Shown in pieces: positions 33,428 to 40,750 of a DNA stretch of 56,873 bases (position 1 is its first letter; every line of letters begins with the position of its first letter). Source of the DNA: an uncultured Prevotellaceae bacterium. GTDB lineage: Bacteria; Bacteroidota; Bacteroidia; Bacteroidales; Bacteroidaceae. Below the pieces are notes generated by a model. That model had not been told where the DNA came from, ran no database searches, and saw nothing but the letters and a program-made list of their open reading frames with translations. Made by a program: the position numbers and the translations under genes. The DNA lies in NCBI GenBank assembly GCA_900313235.1, contig OMQN01000006.1:1-56873 (forward strand), read 5' to 3'.

Positions 33428-34903
33428 TTAAGTAAACCACTTCTCGTTGTCTTTCTCGTGGCAGTAGCTGGTGCCGTCGAAACAGTGGGTGCAAACCTGG
33501 TCTTTAGGCAGACCGATGGATTCTATGAGGTCTTCGATGGTAGCAAACTTCAGCGATGTCAATCCCAGTCTACGACCTATCTCCTGAACCATTCGCTCAT
33601 ATTCTGGTGTGCCTGTGGTGGCATACTCGGTAAGTTTCTTCTTGTCATCACCCTCAAAATCGCGGATGATGCGACGAGTAATCAGTTCCAAGTCGCTCTT
33701 CGACGAAGTAAAGCCAATGAACGGACAGCCATAGACCAGTGGCGGACAAGAGATGCGGACATGCACCTCCTTGGCACCATTGTCAAAGAAAGTACGCACA
33801 TTGTCGCGCAACTGTGTACCACGAACGATAGAGTCATCACAGAAGACGACACGCTGGTCTTTCAGAATGGCGGGGTTCGGAATAAGTTTCATCTTTGCCA
33901 CGAGGTCACGACGGTTCTGGTTGCCAGGGGTAAAGGAACGGGGCCACGTGGGAGTGTATTTCAGTACGGCGCGCTTATAGGGTATCTTGCTACCCTCAGA
34001 ATAACCCAGTGCCATACCCACGCCAGAGTCGGGAATACCACATACCAAGTCAGCATCGACAGGGTCTTTCTCACCCATCAGACGACCGTTCTTCTCACGG
34101 ACATACTCTGTATTGATGCCTTGATAGTCGCTGGTGGGGAATCCATAGTATACCCACAGGAACGAGCATATCTGACAGCGTGTCAAGGGTTTCTGCAGCA
34201 CCTCGATACCATCAGCCTTCAGCTTGACAATCTCGCCAGGACCTATGTCACGCAACACCTTGTAGTCAAGGTTGGGGAAACAGGTCGTCTCGCTGGTGAC
34301 AGCATACGACTGGATGAACTCGTCAGTACCAATGGGTGACAGACGATGAATCTCCTTCTTGCCAATCACGATGGGAGTACGTCCCAGGAAGTCACGTGCG
34401 GCAATGATGCCGTCCTCTGTAAGAATCAGTATGGAGCAGGAACCGTCAATCTTCTGGTATACCTTATTAATACCCTCTACAAAAGAGTTCCCCATATTGA
34501 TGAGCAGGGCTACGAGTTCGGTCTGGTTGATATTGTTGGCCGACATCTCGCTGAAGTGCATGCGCTGCTTGAGCAGTTCGTCGGCGATTTCGCGAAGGTT
34601 ATTGATTTTGGCAACAGTCACTACTGCATAGCGTCCCAGATGGGAGTTGACGATGATGGGTTGCGGATCGGTGTCGCTAATAACACCTAACCCCTGATGT
34701 CCTTTAAACGAGTCGAGTTCGTCTTCAAAGCGTGAACGGAAGTACTGGCGCTCCAACGAGTGAATGCTGCGGTGAAAGCCGCTTTCTTCGTCGAATGTCA
34801 CCATGCCGGCGCGTTTTGTACCTAAGTGCGAGTTGTAGTCAGTGCCGTAAAACAAGTCGTTTACGCAGTCCTTTGTAGAGATTGTGCCAAAGAAGCCACC
34901 CAT
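33428..34903 (-). CDS. Amidophosphoribosyltransferase-like protein lacking the N-terminal cysteine
   Basis: 491 residues with the two-domain layout of PurF: an N-terminal Ntn amidotransferase fold and a C-terminal phosphoribosyltransferase with the PRPP motif VVFCDDSIVRGTQLRDN near 350. However, the protein starts MGGFFGTISTKD, whereas glutaminase-active PurF exposes a cysteine at residue 2 (MCGI...); no propeptide with a later Cys is visible in the first 30 residues apart from C13. It also has a cysteine-rich C-terminus (QVCTHCFDGTSYC). I know of annotated Bacteroides relatives with the same MGGFFG start. Possible roles are ammonia-dependent transfer or another phosphoribosyl reaction. Own promoter; period-7 repeats downstream. 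Confidence 0.87.
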   Translation of the reverse strand: MGGFFGTISTKDCVNDLFYGTDYNSHLGTKRAGMVTFDEESGFHRSIHSLERQYFRSRFEDELDSFKGHQGLGVISDTDPQPIIVNSHLGRYAVVTVAKINNLREIADELLKQRMHFSEMSANNINQTELVALLINMGNSFVEGINKVYQKIDGSCSILILTEDGIIAARDFLGRTPIVIGKKEIHRLSPIGTDEFIQSYAVTSETTCFPNLDYKVLRDIGPGEIVKLKADGIEVLQKPLTRCQICSFLWVYYGFPTSDYQGINTEYVREKNGRLMGEKDPVDADLVCGIPDSGVGMALGYSEGSKIPYKRAVLKYTPTWPRSFTPGNQNRRDLVAKMKLIPNPAILKDQRVVFCDDSIVRGTQLRDNVRTFFDNGAKEVHVRISCPPLVYGCPFIGFTSSKSDLELITRRIIRDFEGDDKKKLTEYATTGTPEYERMVQEIGRRLGLTSLKFATIEDLIESIGLPKDQVCTHCFDGTSYCHEKDNEKWFT

Positions 34904-34945
34904 AATGTTTTTACCTTTTTTGAGCTAATAATACCTTATGGGCTG

Positions 34946-34953
34946 CAAAATTA
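34946..34953 (-). promoter_or_regulatory. -7 promoter element of the PurF-like gene
   Basis: TAATTTTG on the minus strand, 43 nt before the start codon and just after the bidirectional terminator. Confidence 0.6.
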
Positions 34954-34954
34954 C

Positions 34955-34996
34955 AAAAAAATCGGTAACTGCCAATAAGAGTTACCGACTTTTTTT
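34955..34996. terminator. Symmetric terminator hairpin
   Basis: TCGGTAACT (34962-34970) pairs with AGTTACCGA (34980-34988); seven A precede and seven T follow, so it can act on both strands. On the minus strand it ends the ABC/membrane protein unit 34 nt after its stop. Confidence 0.85.
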
Positions 34997-35029
34997 CGAA
35001 AAAAATGTATTTTTATCACTTATCAAGTC

Positions 35030-35305
35030 TTAACAGTTTCGCGTCAGCAGCAAAAGCAGTCCTAACAGCACCAAGACTCCCCATAACCGCCACTGTGCAG
35101 CCATGGGCACAAAGGCACGTTGCAGGGCATGGCGATAGAAGGGCCATAGTGACTGAAAAGGTGTAGCGCCATTGGCCAGCAGGAATTCGCGCAGCGAGTC
35201 GTGCTGCAGGCAATCCTGCTGATAGCACTTCATAGCCCGCAGGAAAGCATAATAGCCTTTCCAGGCAACGACAGCCAGCACCAGTATGAGATAGAAGTGT
35301 ATCAT
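35030..35305 (-). CDS. Small membrane protein coupled to the minimal ABC ATPase
   Basis: 91 residues with a hydrophobic helix at about 3-20 and another at 72-88 (LWGVLVLLGLLLLL). The start overlaps the ATPase stop as ATGA, indicating coupled translation. The middle, REFLLANGATPFQSLWPFYR, resembles the coupling-helix region of FetB/YbbM-type ABC permeases (pattern LGASP..AL.P..R.A.RA..P), but the protein is about a third of that length. It may be a cut-down permease, a remnant, or unrelated. A terminator follows directly. Confidence 0.65.
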   Translation of the reverse strand: MIHFYLILVLAVVAWKGYYAFLRAMKCYQQDCLQHDSLREFLLANGATPFQSLWPFYRHALQRAFVPMAAQWRLWGVLVLLGLLLLLTRNC

Positions 35306-35754
35306 AATTGGATATAATGATCATTCAAGGGGTTCATCACCGTCAGCACAGAGCGTCCCTGCTGGACGGCATCTATCAGCAGATGCCCTACTGCCAGCTG
35401 CCGCTCGTCACTAAGGGGTTCTGCAGGTTCGTCAATCACTAACAGTTGCTTGCCTGAGTCGACAGCGCGGCGCACCAGCTCGACATAGTCGATAGGCACC
35501 TTGTCATACCCCTCAGGAACAGACAACCTCTGGGGCACGTAAGCCATATAGCGACGGAAATAAGGCGCCGACTCGGGCGTCAGCACTTCGCCATCAATGC
35601 AGATATGGCCGCCATCGATAGGTATCAATCCTACGACAGCCCTAAGCAGAGTAGTCTTTCCCCTACCCTGCATTCCCATTATCTGCCCGTTGTCAAGGGT
35701 CACCGACAGTCCTTTGACGAGTTCTCCAATGGTTACATTATGTAGTTCTAACAT
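35302..35754 (-). CDS. Minimal ABC-type ATPase lacking the signature motif
   Basis: 150 residues from the ATG at 35754 (an adjacent ATG at 35757 is an alternative). Walker A is GMQGRGKTTLL at 27-37, a Q-loop-like VPQ lies at 73-75, and Walker B is LLVIDEP at 104-110. Normal ABC domains are 210-240 residues: here the alpha-helical subdomain and its LSGGQ signature are absent (VELVRRAVDSGKQ leads straight into Walker B) and the switch histidine position reads TVMNPLND. The frame is intact and no broken copy of the missing part is seen. The only partner is the 91-residue membrane protein downstream. Divergent from aguA. Confidence 0.75.
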   Translation of the reverse strand: MLELHNVTIGELVKGLSVTLDNGQIMGMQGRGKTTLLRAVVGLIPIDGGHICIDGEVLTPESAPYFRRYMAYVPQRLSVPEGYDKVPIDYVELVRRAVDSGKQLLVIDEPAEPLSDERQLAVGHLLIDAVQQGRSVLTVMNPLNDHYIQL

Positions 35755-35766
35755 CATAATCAAGTG

Positions 35767-35774
35767 CAAAGGTA
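35767..35774 (-). promoter_or_regulatory. -7 promoter element of the ABC-like gene
   Basis: TACCTTTG on the minus strand with the ATG only 10-13 nt beyond, predicting a nearly leaderless mRNA. Confidence 0.6.
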
Positions 35775-35780
35775 ATAAAT

Positions 35781-35815
35781 AATTCATAATTCATAATGCA
35801 TAATTCATAATTATT
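35781..35815. repeat. Five 7-nt tandem units (AATTCAT type)
   Basis: AATTCAT, AATTCAT, AATGCAT, AATTCAT, AATTATT between the divergent promoters of the ABC-like gene and aguA. Confidence 0.8.
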
Positions 35816-35818
35816 TTC

Positions 35819-35826
35819 TACTTTTG
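35819..35826 (+). promoter_or_regulatory. -7 promoter element of aguA
   Basis: TACTTTTG ending 5 nt before the first ATG (35831), so either the transcript is leaderless or translation begins at the in-frame ATG at 35852. Confidence 0.6.
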
Positions 35827-35830
35827 CAGT

Positions 35831-36787
35831 ATGAAAAGTACAAGACGACGCATGTTGGCCGAATGGGAGCCACAGAGCATGGTGCAACTGACATGGCCAC
35901 ACAAGGATACGGACTGGGCTCCTATCCTTGACGAGATTACTGCTGTCTACGAAGAGATGGCTCATGAAATACGCAAGCGCGAACCTTTATTAATAGTAAA
36001 TCAGATACCCCATAACGACACTTGGGCCCGTGACCACGGCTTCATTACGGTAGAAGAGACCTCTTATGACCACAAGTCAAAAGCACTAATTCTTCTGGAT
36101 TTCTGCTTCAATGGCTGGGGCGAGAAGTTTGAGGCTGCGCTGGACAACCAGATTAACAGGCAGCTTTATGACCAAGGTCTTGTAAAGGGCCTCTACGAAG
36201 ACCATTTGGACTTCGTACTGGAAGGCGGCTCCATCGAAAGCGACGGCAAAGGCACCATATTCACTACCGAGTGCTGCCTGATGGCGCCTCATCGCAATCA
36301 GCCACTGACAAAAGCTGAGATTGAGGAACGGCTGAAAGAATGGCTGGGCGCTGAGCGCATCGTATGGTTGCAACACGGTTCGTTGCTTGGTGACGATACC
36401 GACGGGCATATCGACACACTAGTAAGAATATGTCCCGACGACACCTTATTATATACAGGGGGGGATGAAGACCATCCCGACCTCATCAAAATGGAGAGAG
36501 AGCTCCAGGAACTTCGGACTCTCGATGGTAAGCCCTACCGTCTCCTGAAACTCCCTCTGCCACGTCCCATCTATGACGATGGCGACCGTCTGCCGGCAAC
36601 TTATGCCAACTATCTGGTCATCAATGGTGCTGTGCTGGTACCCACCTACAACCAACCCGATCTCGACGCAGAAGCTCTGCGCATCATCAGAGAGGCATTT
36701 CCCGACAGGGAGATTGTGGGTATCGACTGCCGTGCTGTCATCAAGCAACACGGTTCACTTCATTGCTGTACGATGCAATACTACTGA
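35831..36787 (+). CDS. aguA: Agmatine deiminase
   Basis: Hydrolyses agmatine to N-carbamoylputrescine and ammonia in putrescine synthesis. 318 residues of the peptidyl-arginine-deiminase fold: EWEPQSMVQLTWPHKDTDW near 10, NDTWARDHGFITV near 62, LEGGSIESDGKG near 131, GDDTDGHIDTLVR near 190, and the catalytic Cys in GSLHCCTMQ at the C-terminus. An alternative start is the ATG at 35852 (MLAEWEPQ), given how close the promoter lies. The next pathway enzyme, aguB, is on the same strand 0.8 kb downstream, separated by an oppositely oriented lipoprotein gene. Confidence 0.93.
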   Translation: MKSTRRRMLAEWEPQSMVQLTWPHKDTDWAPILDEITAVYEEMAHEIRKREPLLIVNQIPHNDTWARDHGFITVEETSYDHKSKALILLDFCFNGWGEKFEAALDNQINRQLYDQGLVKGLYEDHLDFVLEGGSIESDGKGTIFTTECCLMAPHRNQPLTKAEIEERLKEWLGAERIVWLQHGSLLGDDTDGHIDTLVRICPDDTLLYTGGDEDHPDLIKMERELQELRTLDGKPYRLLKLPLPRPIYDDGDRLPATYANYLVINGAVLVPTYNQPDLDAEALRIIREAFPDREIVGIDCRAVIKQHGSLHCCTMQYY

Positions 36788-37440
36788 ACCTCCTTCTTGG
36801 CACCAAGCCATACAAGATAGGCCTCGGCATAGAACTGTGTCTGGACTTTGTCATCCATATACAGCGACTCGGGATACAGTTCTACCATAGACTTGTGGAC
36901 GTAGCCGGTATTATCTTTCATCATATACTGTGCCAAGCTATTAGAGGCTGTTTCTGTGCTTCTGAAATAGATCTTCACCCGATGCGACGCGCCCTCATAT
37001 TCTATGGGGAATGTGACATACTGCGGATAGACATACATCACCAAGGGTGAATGATAATAATAACTGTAGGCCATCTTCACATGGATATCGACGTTAGGCG
37101 CATTGCAGACGGCGTCGTGCAGCGTTTTCTGACTTTCTGGCATCTTCTTGACCAGCAACTCTACAGGTACGTTCAGTAAGTCCAACGTGCTATCGTTGTT
37201 GATTCTCCAGGTGGCGGGGATAGAGTCCAGCTTATTCTCGGCCTCTGTAGACTCATTCGACTTTGTGTACAACTTTCCTTCGTAAGTACCTACAGAAGCC
37301 TTAATCTCGGTATCGACCTGCTTCACCCAGTCTTGCCACTTCTTGTCCAAGTCTTCACTATCATCATTCTTTACACACGATGACAAAGCTACGGTCATCA
37401 TCAAGACCGCAAAAATCCCAAATACTTTTAACAATTTCAT
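36781..37440 (-). CDS. DUF4840-type lipoprotein
   Basis: 219 residues with a lipoprotein signal MKLLKVFGIFAVLMMTVALS followed by the lipidated Cys22 (SSCVKND). The mature protein has a beta-rich look and resembles DUF4840, a Bacteroidales family of unknown function; the family call is from memory of its YEGKLYT... and PVELLVKKMP-like blocks and is moderate. An earlier in-frame ATG at 37521 is rejected because the promoter -7 element TATCTTTG lies at 37470-37477. Its 3' end overlaps that of aguA by 7 nt in convergent orientation. Confidence 0.78.
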   Translation of the reverse strand: MKLLKVFGIFAVLMMTVALSSCVKNDDSEDLDKKWQDWVKQVDTEIKASVGTYEGKLYTKSNESTEAENKLDSIPATWRINNDSTLDLLNVPVELLVKKMPESQKTLHDAVCNAPNVDIHVKMAYSYYYHSPLVMYVYPQYVTFPIEYEGASHRVKIYFRSTETASNSLAQYMMKDNTGYVHKSMVELYPESLYMDDKVQTQFYAEAYLVWLGAKKEVQ

Positions 37441-37469
37441 TTTAGTACAGTTTTTGTAAAATTTGACTG

Positions 37470-37477
37470 CAAAGATA
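37470..37477 (-). promoter_or_regulatory. -7 promoter element of the DUF4840 lipoprotein gene
   Basis: TATCTTTG on the minus strand, 29 nt before the start codon at 37440. Confidence 0.6.
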
Positions 37478-37526
37478 GTAATAAAAATGATAGCAGCAAA
37501 AAAATATAGAAGAAATGACACTCATT

Positions 37527-37554
37527 TTTTCTCTTTTCACTTTTCATTTTTCAT
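37527..37554. repeat. Four 7-nt tandem units (TTTTCAT type)
   Basis: TTTTCTC, TTTTCAC, TTTTCAT, TTTTCAT directly upstream of the aguB -7 element. Confidence 0.65.
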
Positions 37555-37563
37555 TTTATTTTG

Positions 37564-37571
37564 TAACTTTG
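37564..37571 (+). promoter_or_regulatory. -7 promoter element of aguB
   Basis: TAACTTTG, 24 nt before the aguB ATG; excludes the earlier in-frame ATG at 37515. Confidence 0.65.
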
Positions 37572-37595
37572 CACCGTTTTAAGGAAACCAAGCCC

Positions 37596-38453
37596 ATGAA
37601 GATTGGAATCATACAACAGCACAACGGAGAGGACGTAAAAACCAACGTACTCCATCTGGCTACGAAGATTCGCCAGCTGGCCAAGGCAGGCGCAGAGCTG
37701 ATTGTCCTGCAGGAGTTGCACAATTCGTTGTATTTCTGCAAGCAGGAAGATGTGAACCTCTTCGACCTCGCAGAACCTATCCCCGGACCGTCAACCACCT
37801 TCTTTGGTAATCTTGCCAAGGAGCTGGGCGTAGTCATTGTCACCTCGCTGTTTGAGCGCAGGGCCACAGGTTTGTACCACAACACCGCTGTGGTTTTGGA
37901 AAAAGACGGTAGCATTGCCGGCAAGTATCGCAAGATGCACATTCCGGACGACCCAGGGTACTACGAGAAGTTCTACTTCACACCTGGCGACCTTGGTTTC
38001 CGTCCCATCCAGACATCTGTCGGCAAACTGGGTGTGCTGGTTTGTTGGGACCAATGGTATCCAGAGGCAGCACGACTGATGGCACTGGCTGGAGCCGAAC
38101 TTCTCATCTACCCCACCGCTATTGGTTACGATCCTAACGACACCCCTGCCGAACAGGAACGACAACGCATGGCATGGCAGACCGTTCAGCGTGGGCATGC
38201 TGTTGCCAACGGGCTTCCTGTCGTCACGGTAAACCGCTGTGGCGAAGAAGACGGCATCCCCTTCTGGGGCACCAGTTTTGTGGCTGGCCCACAGGGAGAA
38301 CTACTCTATGAGGCCCCTATTATAGAAGAGGTGACCAAAGTCATTGACGTAGACATGCAGCGCTCAGAACAGGTGCGTCGCTGGTGGCCTTTCCTCAGAG
38401 ACCGCCGCATAGAGAATTATAACGACTTGACGCGCCGTTTCATTGATGAATAA
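37596..38453 (+). CDS. aguB: N-carbamoylputrescine amidase
   Basis: Nitrilase-superfamily enzyme releasing ammonia and CO2 from N-carbamoylputrescine to give putrescine. 285 residues starting MKIGIIQQHNGEDVKTNV. Catalytic triad: Glu in VLQELHNSLYF near 42, Lys in GKYRKMHIPDDPGYYEKFYF near 113, and Cys in VCWDQWYPEAARLMALAGAE near 148. It completes the aguA pathway. Followed by glnN after 42 nt; GS could recapture the ammonia, though that link is only positional. Confidence 0.95.
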   Translation: MKIGIIQQHNGEDVKTNVLHLATKIRQLAKAGAELIVLQELHNSLYFCKQEDVNLFDLAEPIPGPSTTFFGNLAKELGVVIVTSLFERRATGLYHNTAVVLEKDGSIAGKYRKMHIPDDPGYYEKFYFTPGDLGFRPIQTSVGKLGVLVCWDQWYPEAARLMALAGAELLIYPTAIGYDPNDTPAEQERQRMAWQTVQRGHAVANGLPVVTVNRCGEEDGIPFWGTSFVAGPQGELLYEAPIIEEVTKVIDVDMQRSEQVRRWWPFLRDRRIENYNDLTRRFIDE

Positions 38454-38456
38454 TAA

Positions 38457-38487
38457 ATTGTCAAATTGTAAATCGTCAAATAGTAAA
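38457..38487. repeat. Period 7/8 gap repeat between aguB and glnN
   Basis: ATTGTCAA, ATTGTAA, ATCGTCAA, ATAGTAA: two copies of a 15-nt unit divided 8/7. Confidence 0.6.
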
Positions 38488-38495
38488 TTAAATTG

Positions 38496-40688
38496 ATGTC
38501 CAACAATCTAAGATTTCAGGTAGTAGAAGAGGCGTTCAAGAAACGCGCTCTCGACGTAAAAGCACCCAGCGAACGTCCTTCGGAGTATTTCGGCAAATAC
38601 GTTTTTAACAAAGAGAAGATGTACCGTTACCTGCCGAAGAACATCTACGACAAGATGATTGACGTGATAGACAATGGTGCCAGTCTGGATCGTTCTATCG
38701 CTGACGCAGTAGCTGACGGCATGAAGAAATGGGCCCTGGAGATGGGCGTCACCCACTATACACACTGGTTCCAGCCACTGACCGAGGGTACTGCCGAGAA
38801 GCACGATGCTTTCGTAGAGCACGACGGCAAGGGCGGCATGATAGAGAAATTCTCAGGAAAGCTTCTCGTCCAGCAGGAGCCCGATGCATCCTCATTCCCC
38901 AACGGTGGCATCCGCAACACTTTCGAGGCGCGCGGCTACTCTGCCTGGGACCCCACATCGCCAGTGTTCATCATCGATGACACGTTGTGCATCCCCACCA
39001 TCTTCATCGCATATACCGGTGAGGCCCTCGACTACAAGGCTCCCCTACTCCGTGCCCTGCATGCTGTAGGCAAGGCAGCCAAGGATGTTTGCAAGTATTT
39101 CTATGACGACGTGACCAAGGTACAGGTAAATCTGGGCTGGGAACAGGAGTATTTCCTCGTTGATGAGGGGCTCTATTCTGCCCGTCCTGACCTATTGATG
39201 ACAGGACGTACACTGATGGGGCACGAGAGTGCCAAGAACCAACAGATGGACGACCACTACTTCGGCACTATCCCCGACCGTGTTGTTGCCTTCATGAAGG
39301 ACCTCGAGATACAGTCGTTAGAACTCGCCATCCCCGTAAAGACCCGCCATAACGAGGTCGCCCCCAACCAGTTTGAGTTGGCCCCCATCTTCGAGGAGTG
39401 CAACCTGGCAGTAGACCACAACATGCTGCTGATGTCGCTGATGAAGAAAGTAGCTCGCAAGCATGGTTTCCGCGCACTGTTACACGAGAAGCCCTTCGAC
39501 GGCATCAACGGCAGCGGCAAACACAACAACTGGAGTTTGTCAACCGACACAGGCGTTTTGCTCCATGCTCCAGGAACGACACCCGAGGAGAACCTGCGCT
39601 TCATCACCTTCATCGTTGAGACGCTGATGGCCGTATACAAGCATAACGGACTGTTGAAAGCCTCGATTATGAGTGCCACCAATGCCCACCGTCTGGGCGG
39701 CAACGAGGCACCTCCCGCCATCATCTCCAGTTTCCTCGGCACCCAGCTTACGGAACTGCTCACCCACATCGAGACATCAGAGACCAACGAACTGTTTAAC
39801 CTGAAAGGTAAGCAGGGTATGGAGATTGACATTCCACAGATTCCTGACCTGATTGTCGACAATACCGACCGCAACAGAACGTCACCTTTTGCCTTTACGG
39901 GTAATCGTTTTGAGTTCCGTGCTCCTGGCTCCAGCGTCAACTGTGCCAGTGCTATGATTGCACTGAATGCCGCCATGGCTGAAGCACTGACCTCTTTCAA
40001 GGAGCGTGTGGATGCAAAGATAGCACAGGGCAAAGAGAAGATTCCCGCCATCCTCGAGGTGCTGAAGGACGACGTAAAAGCCTGCAAGCCCATCCGTTTT
40101 GACGGCAATGGCTACTCCGAGGAGTGGGTCAAGGAGGCTGCCAAGCGCGGACTGGACGTAGAGAAGTCGTGCCCCGTTATCTTTGAGCACTATCTCGACG
40201 AGAGCAGTATCAAGATGTTCGAAAGCACCAAGGTGATGAACCGAAAAGAGCTGGAAGCCCGTAACGAGGTAAAATGGGAGACTTACGTCAAGACCGTACA
40301 GATTGAGGCCCGTGTGTTGGGCGACCTCGCCATGAACCATATCATTCCTGTGGCCACTCACTATCAGTCGAAGCTCATCAAGAACGTGCAAGGCATGAAG
40401 GACGTCTTCTCACAAGAACGTGCCGAGCGCCTGTCTATCCGTAACATGAAACTCATCGAAGAGATTGCCGAGCGCACGGAGAAGATTGAGCAGCTGGTAG
40501 AAGACCTGACGGAAGCTCGCCGCGTGGCAAACCGCATTGAGGACATCCACCAGCGCGCCATCGCCTATCACGACACTGTTTGCCCTCACATGGAGACCAT
40601 CCGCAAACAGATTGACAAATTAGAATTGATTGTAGAAGACGGACTGTGGACACTTCCCAAATACCGCGAACTACTCTTTATCCGATAA
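38496..40688 (+). CDS. glnN: Type III glutamine synthetase
   Basis: 730 residues, the length of the GSIII class found in Bacteroides and cyanobacteria (GSI is about 470). The start is the ATG at 38496 (MSNNLRFQVVEEAFKKRALD). Signatures: EVAPNQFELAPIFEECN near 290, LLHEKPFDGINGSGKHNNWS near 330 with metal ligands, and NRTSPFAFTGNRFEFRAPG near 460. Makes glutamine from glutamate, ammonia and ATP as a dodecamer. It lies 42 nt after aguB and ends in a bidirectional terminator shared with xylB. Confidence 0.97.
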   Translation: MSNNLRFQVVEEAFKKRALDVKAPSERPSEYFGKYVFNKEKMYRYLPKNIYDKMIDVIDNGASLDRSIADAVADGMKKWALEMGVTHYTHWFQPLTEGTAEKHDAFVEHDGKGGMIEKFSGKLLVQQEPDASSFPNGGIRNTFEARGYSAWDPTSPVFIIDDTLCIPTIFIAYTGEALDYKAPLLRALHAVGKAAKDVCKYFYDDVTKVQVNLGWEQEYFLVDEGLYSARPDLLMTGRTLMGHESAKNQQMDDHYFGTIPDRVVAFMKDLEIQSLELAIPVKTRHNEVAPNQFELAPIFEECNLAVDHNMLLMSLMKKVARKHGFRALLHEKPFDGINGSGKHNNWSLSTDTGVLLHAPGTTPEENLRFITFIVETLMAVYKHNGLLKASIMSATNAHRLGGNEAPPAIISSFLGTQLTELLTHIETSETNELFNLKGKQGMEIDIPQIPDLIVDNTDRNRTSPFAFTGNRFEFRAPGSSVNCASAMIALNAAMAEALTSFKERVDAKIAQGKEKIPAILEVLKDDVKACKPIRFDGNGYSEEWVKEAAKRGLDVEKSCPVIFEHYLDESSIKMFESTKVMNRKELEARNEVKWETYVKTVQIEARVLGDLAMNHIIPVATHYQSKLIKNVQGMKDVFSQERAERLSIRNMKLIEEIAERTEKIEQLVEDLTEARRVANRIEDIHQRAIAYHDTVCPHMETIRKQIDKLELIVEDGLWTLPKYRELLFIR

Positions 40689-40695
40689 ACACAAA

Positions 40696-40736
40696 GAAAA
40701 ACGGCAGTGTCATCAAGCACTGCCGTTCTTTCTTTT
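40696..40736. terminator. Bidirectional terminator between glnN and xylB
   Basis: ACGGCAGTG (40701-40709) pairs with CACTGCCGT (40718-40726); A-rich before (AAAGAAAA) and TCTTTCTTTT after. Confidence 0.88.
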
Positions 40737-40750
40737 CTCTTCGTCTTCGA

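Noticed and set aside
35016-35324. Alternative overlapping frame across the small membrane protein
   Set aside because: The frame at 35030-35305 starts in an ATGA overlap with the ATPase stop and encodes plausible membrane helices; the other frame gives a Cys/Arg-rich sequence with no features.
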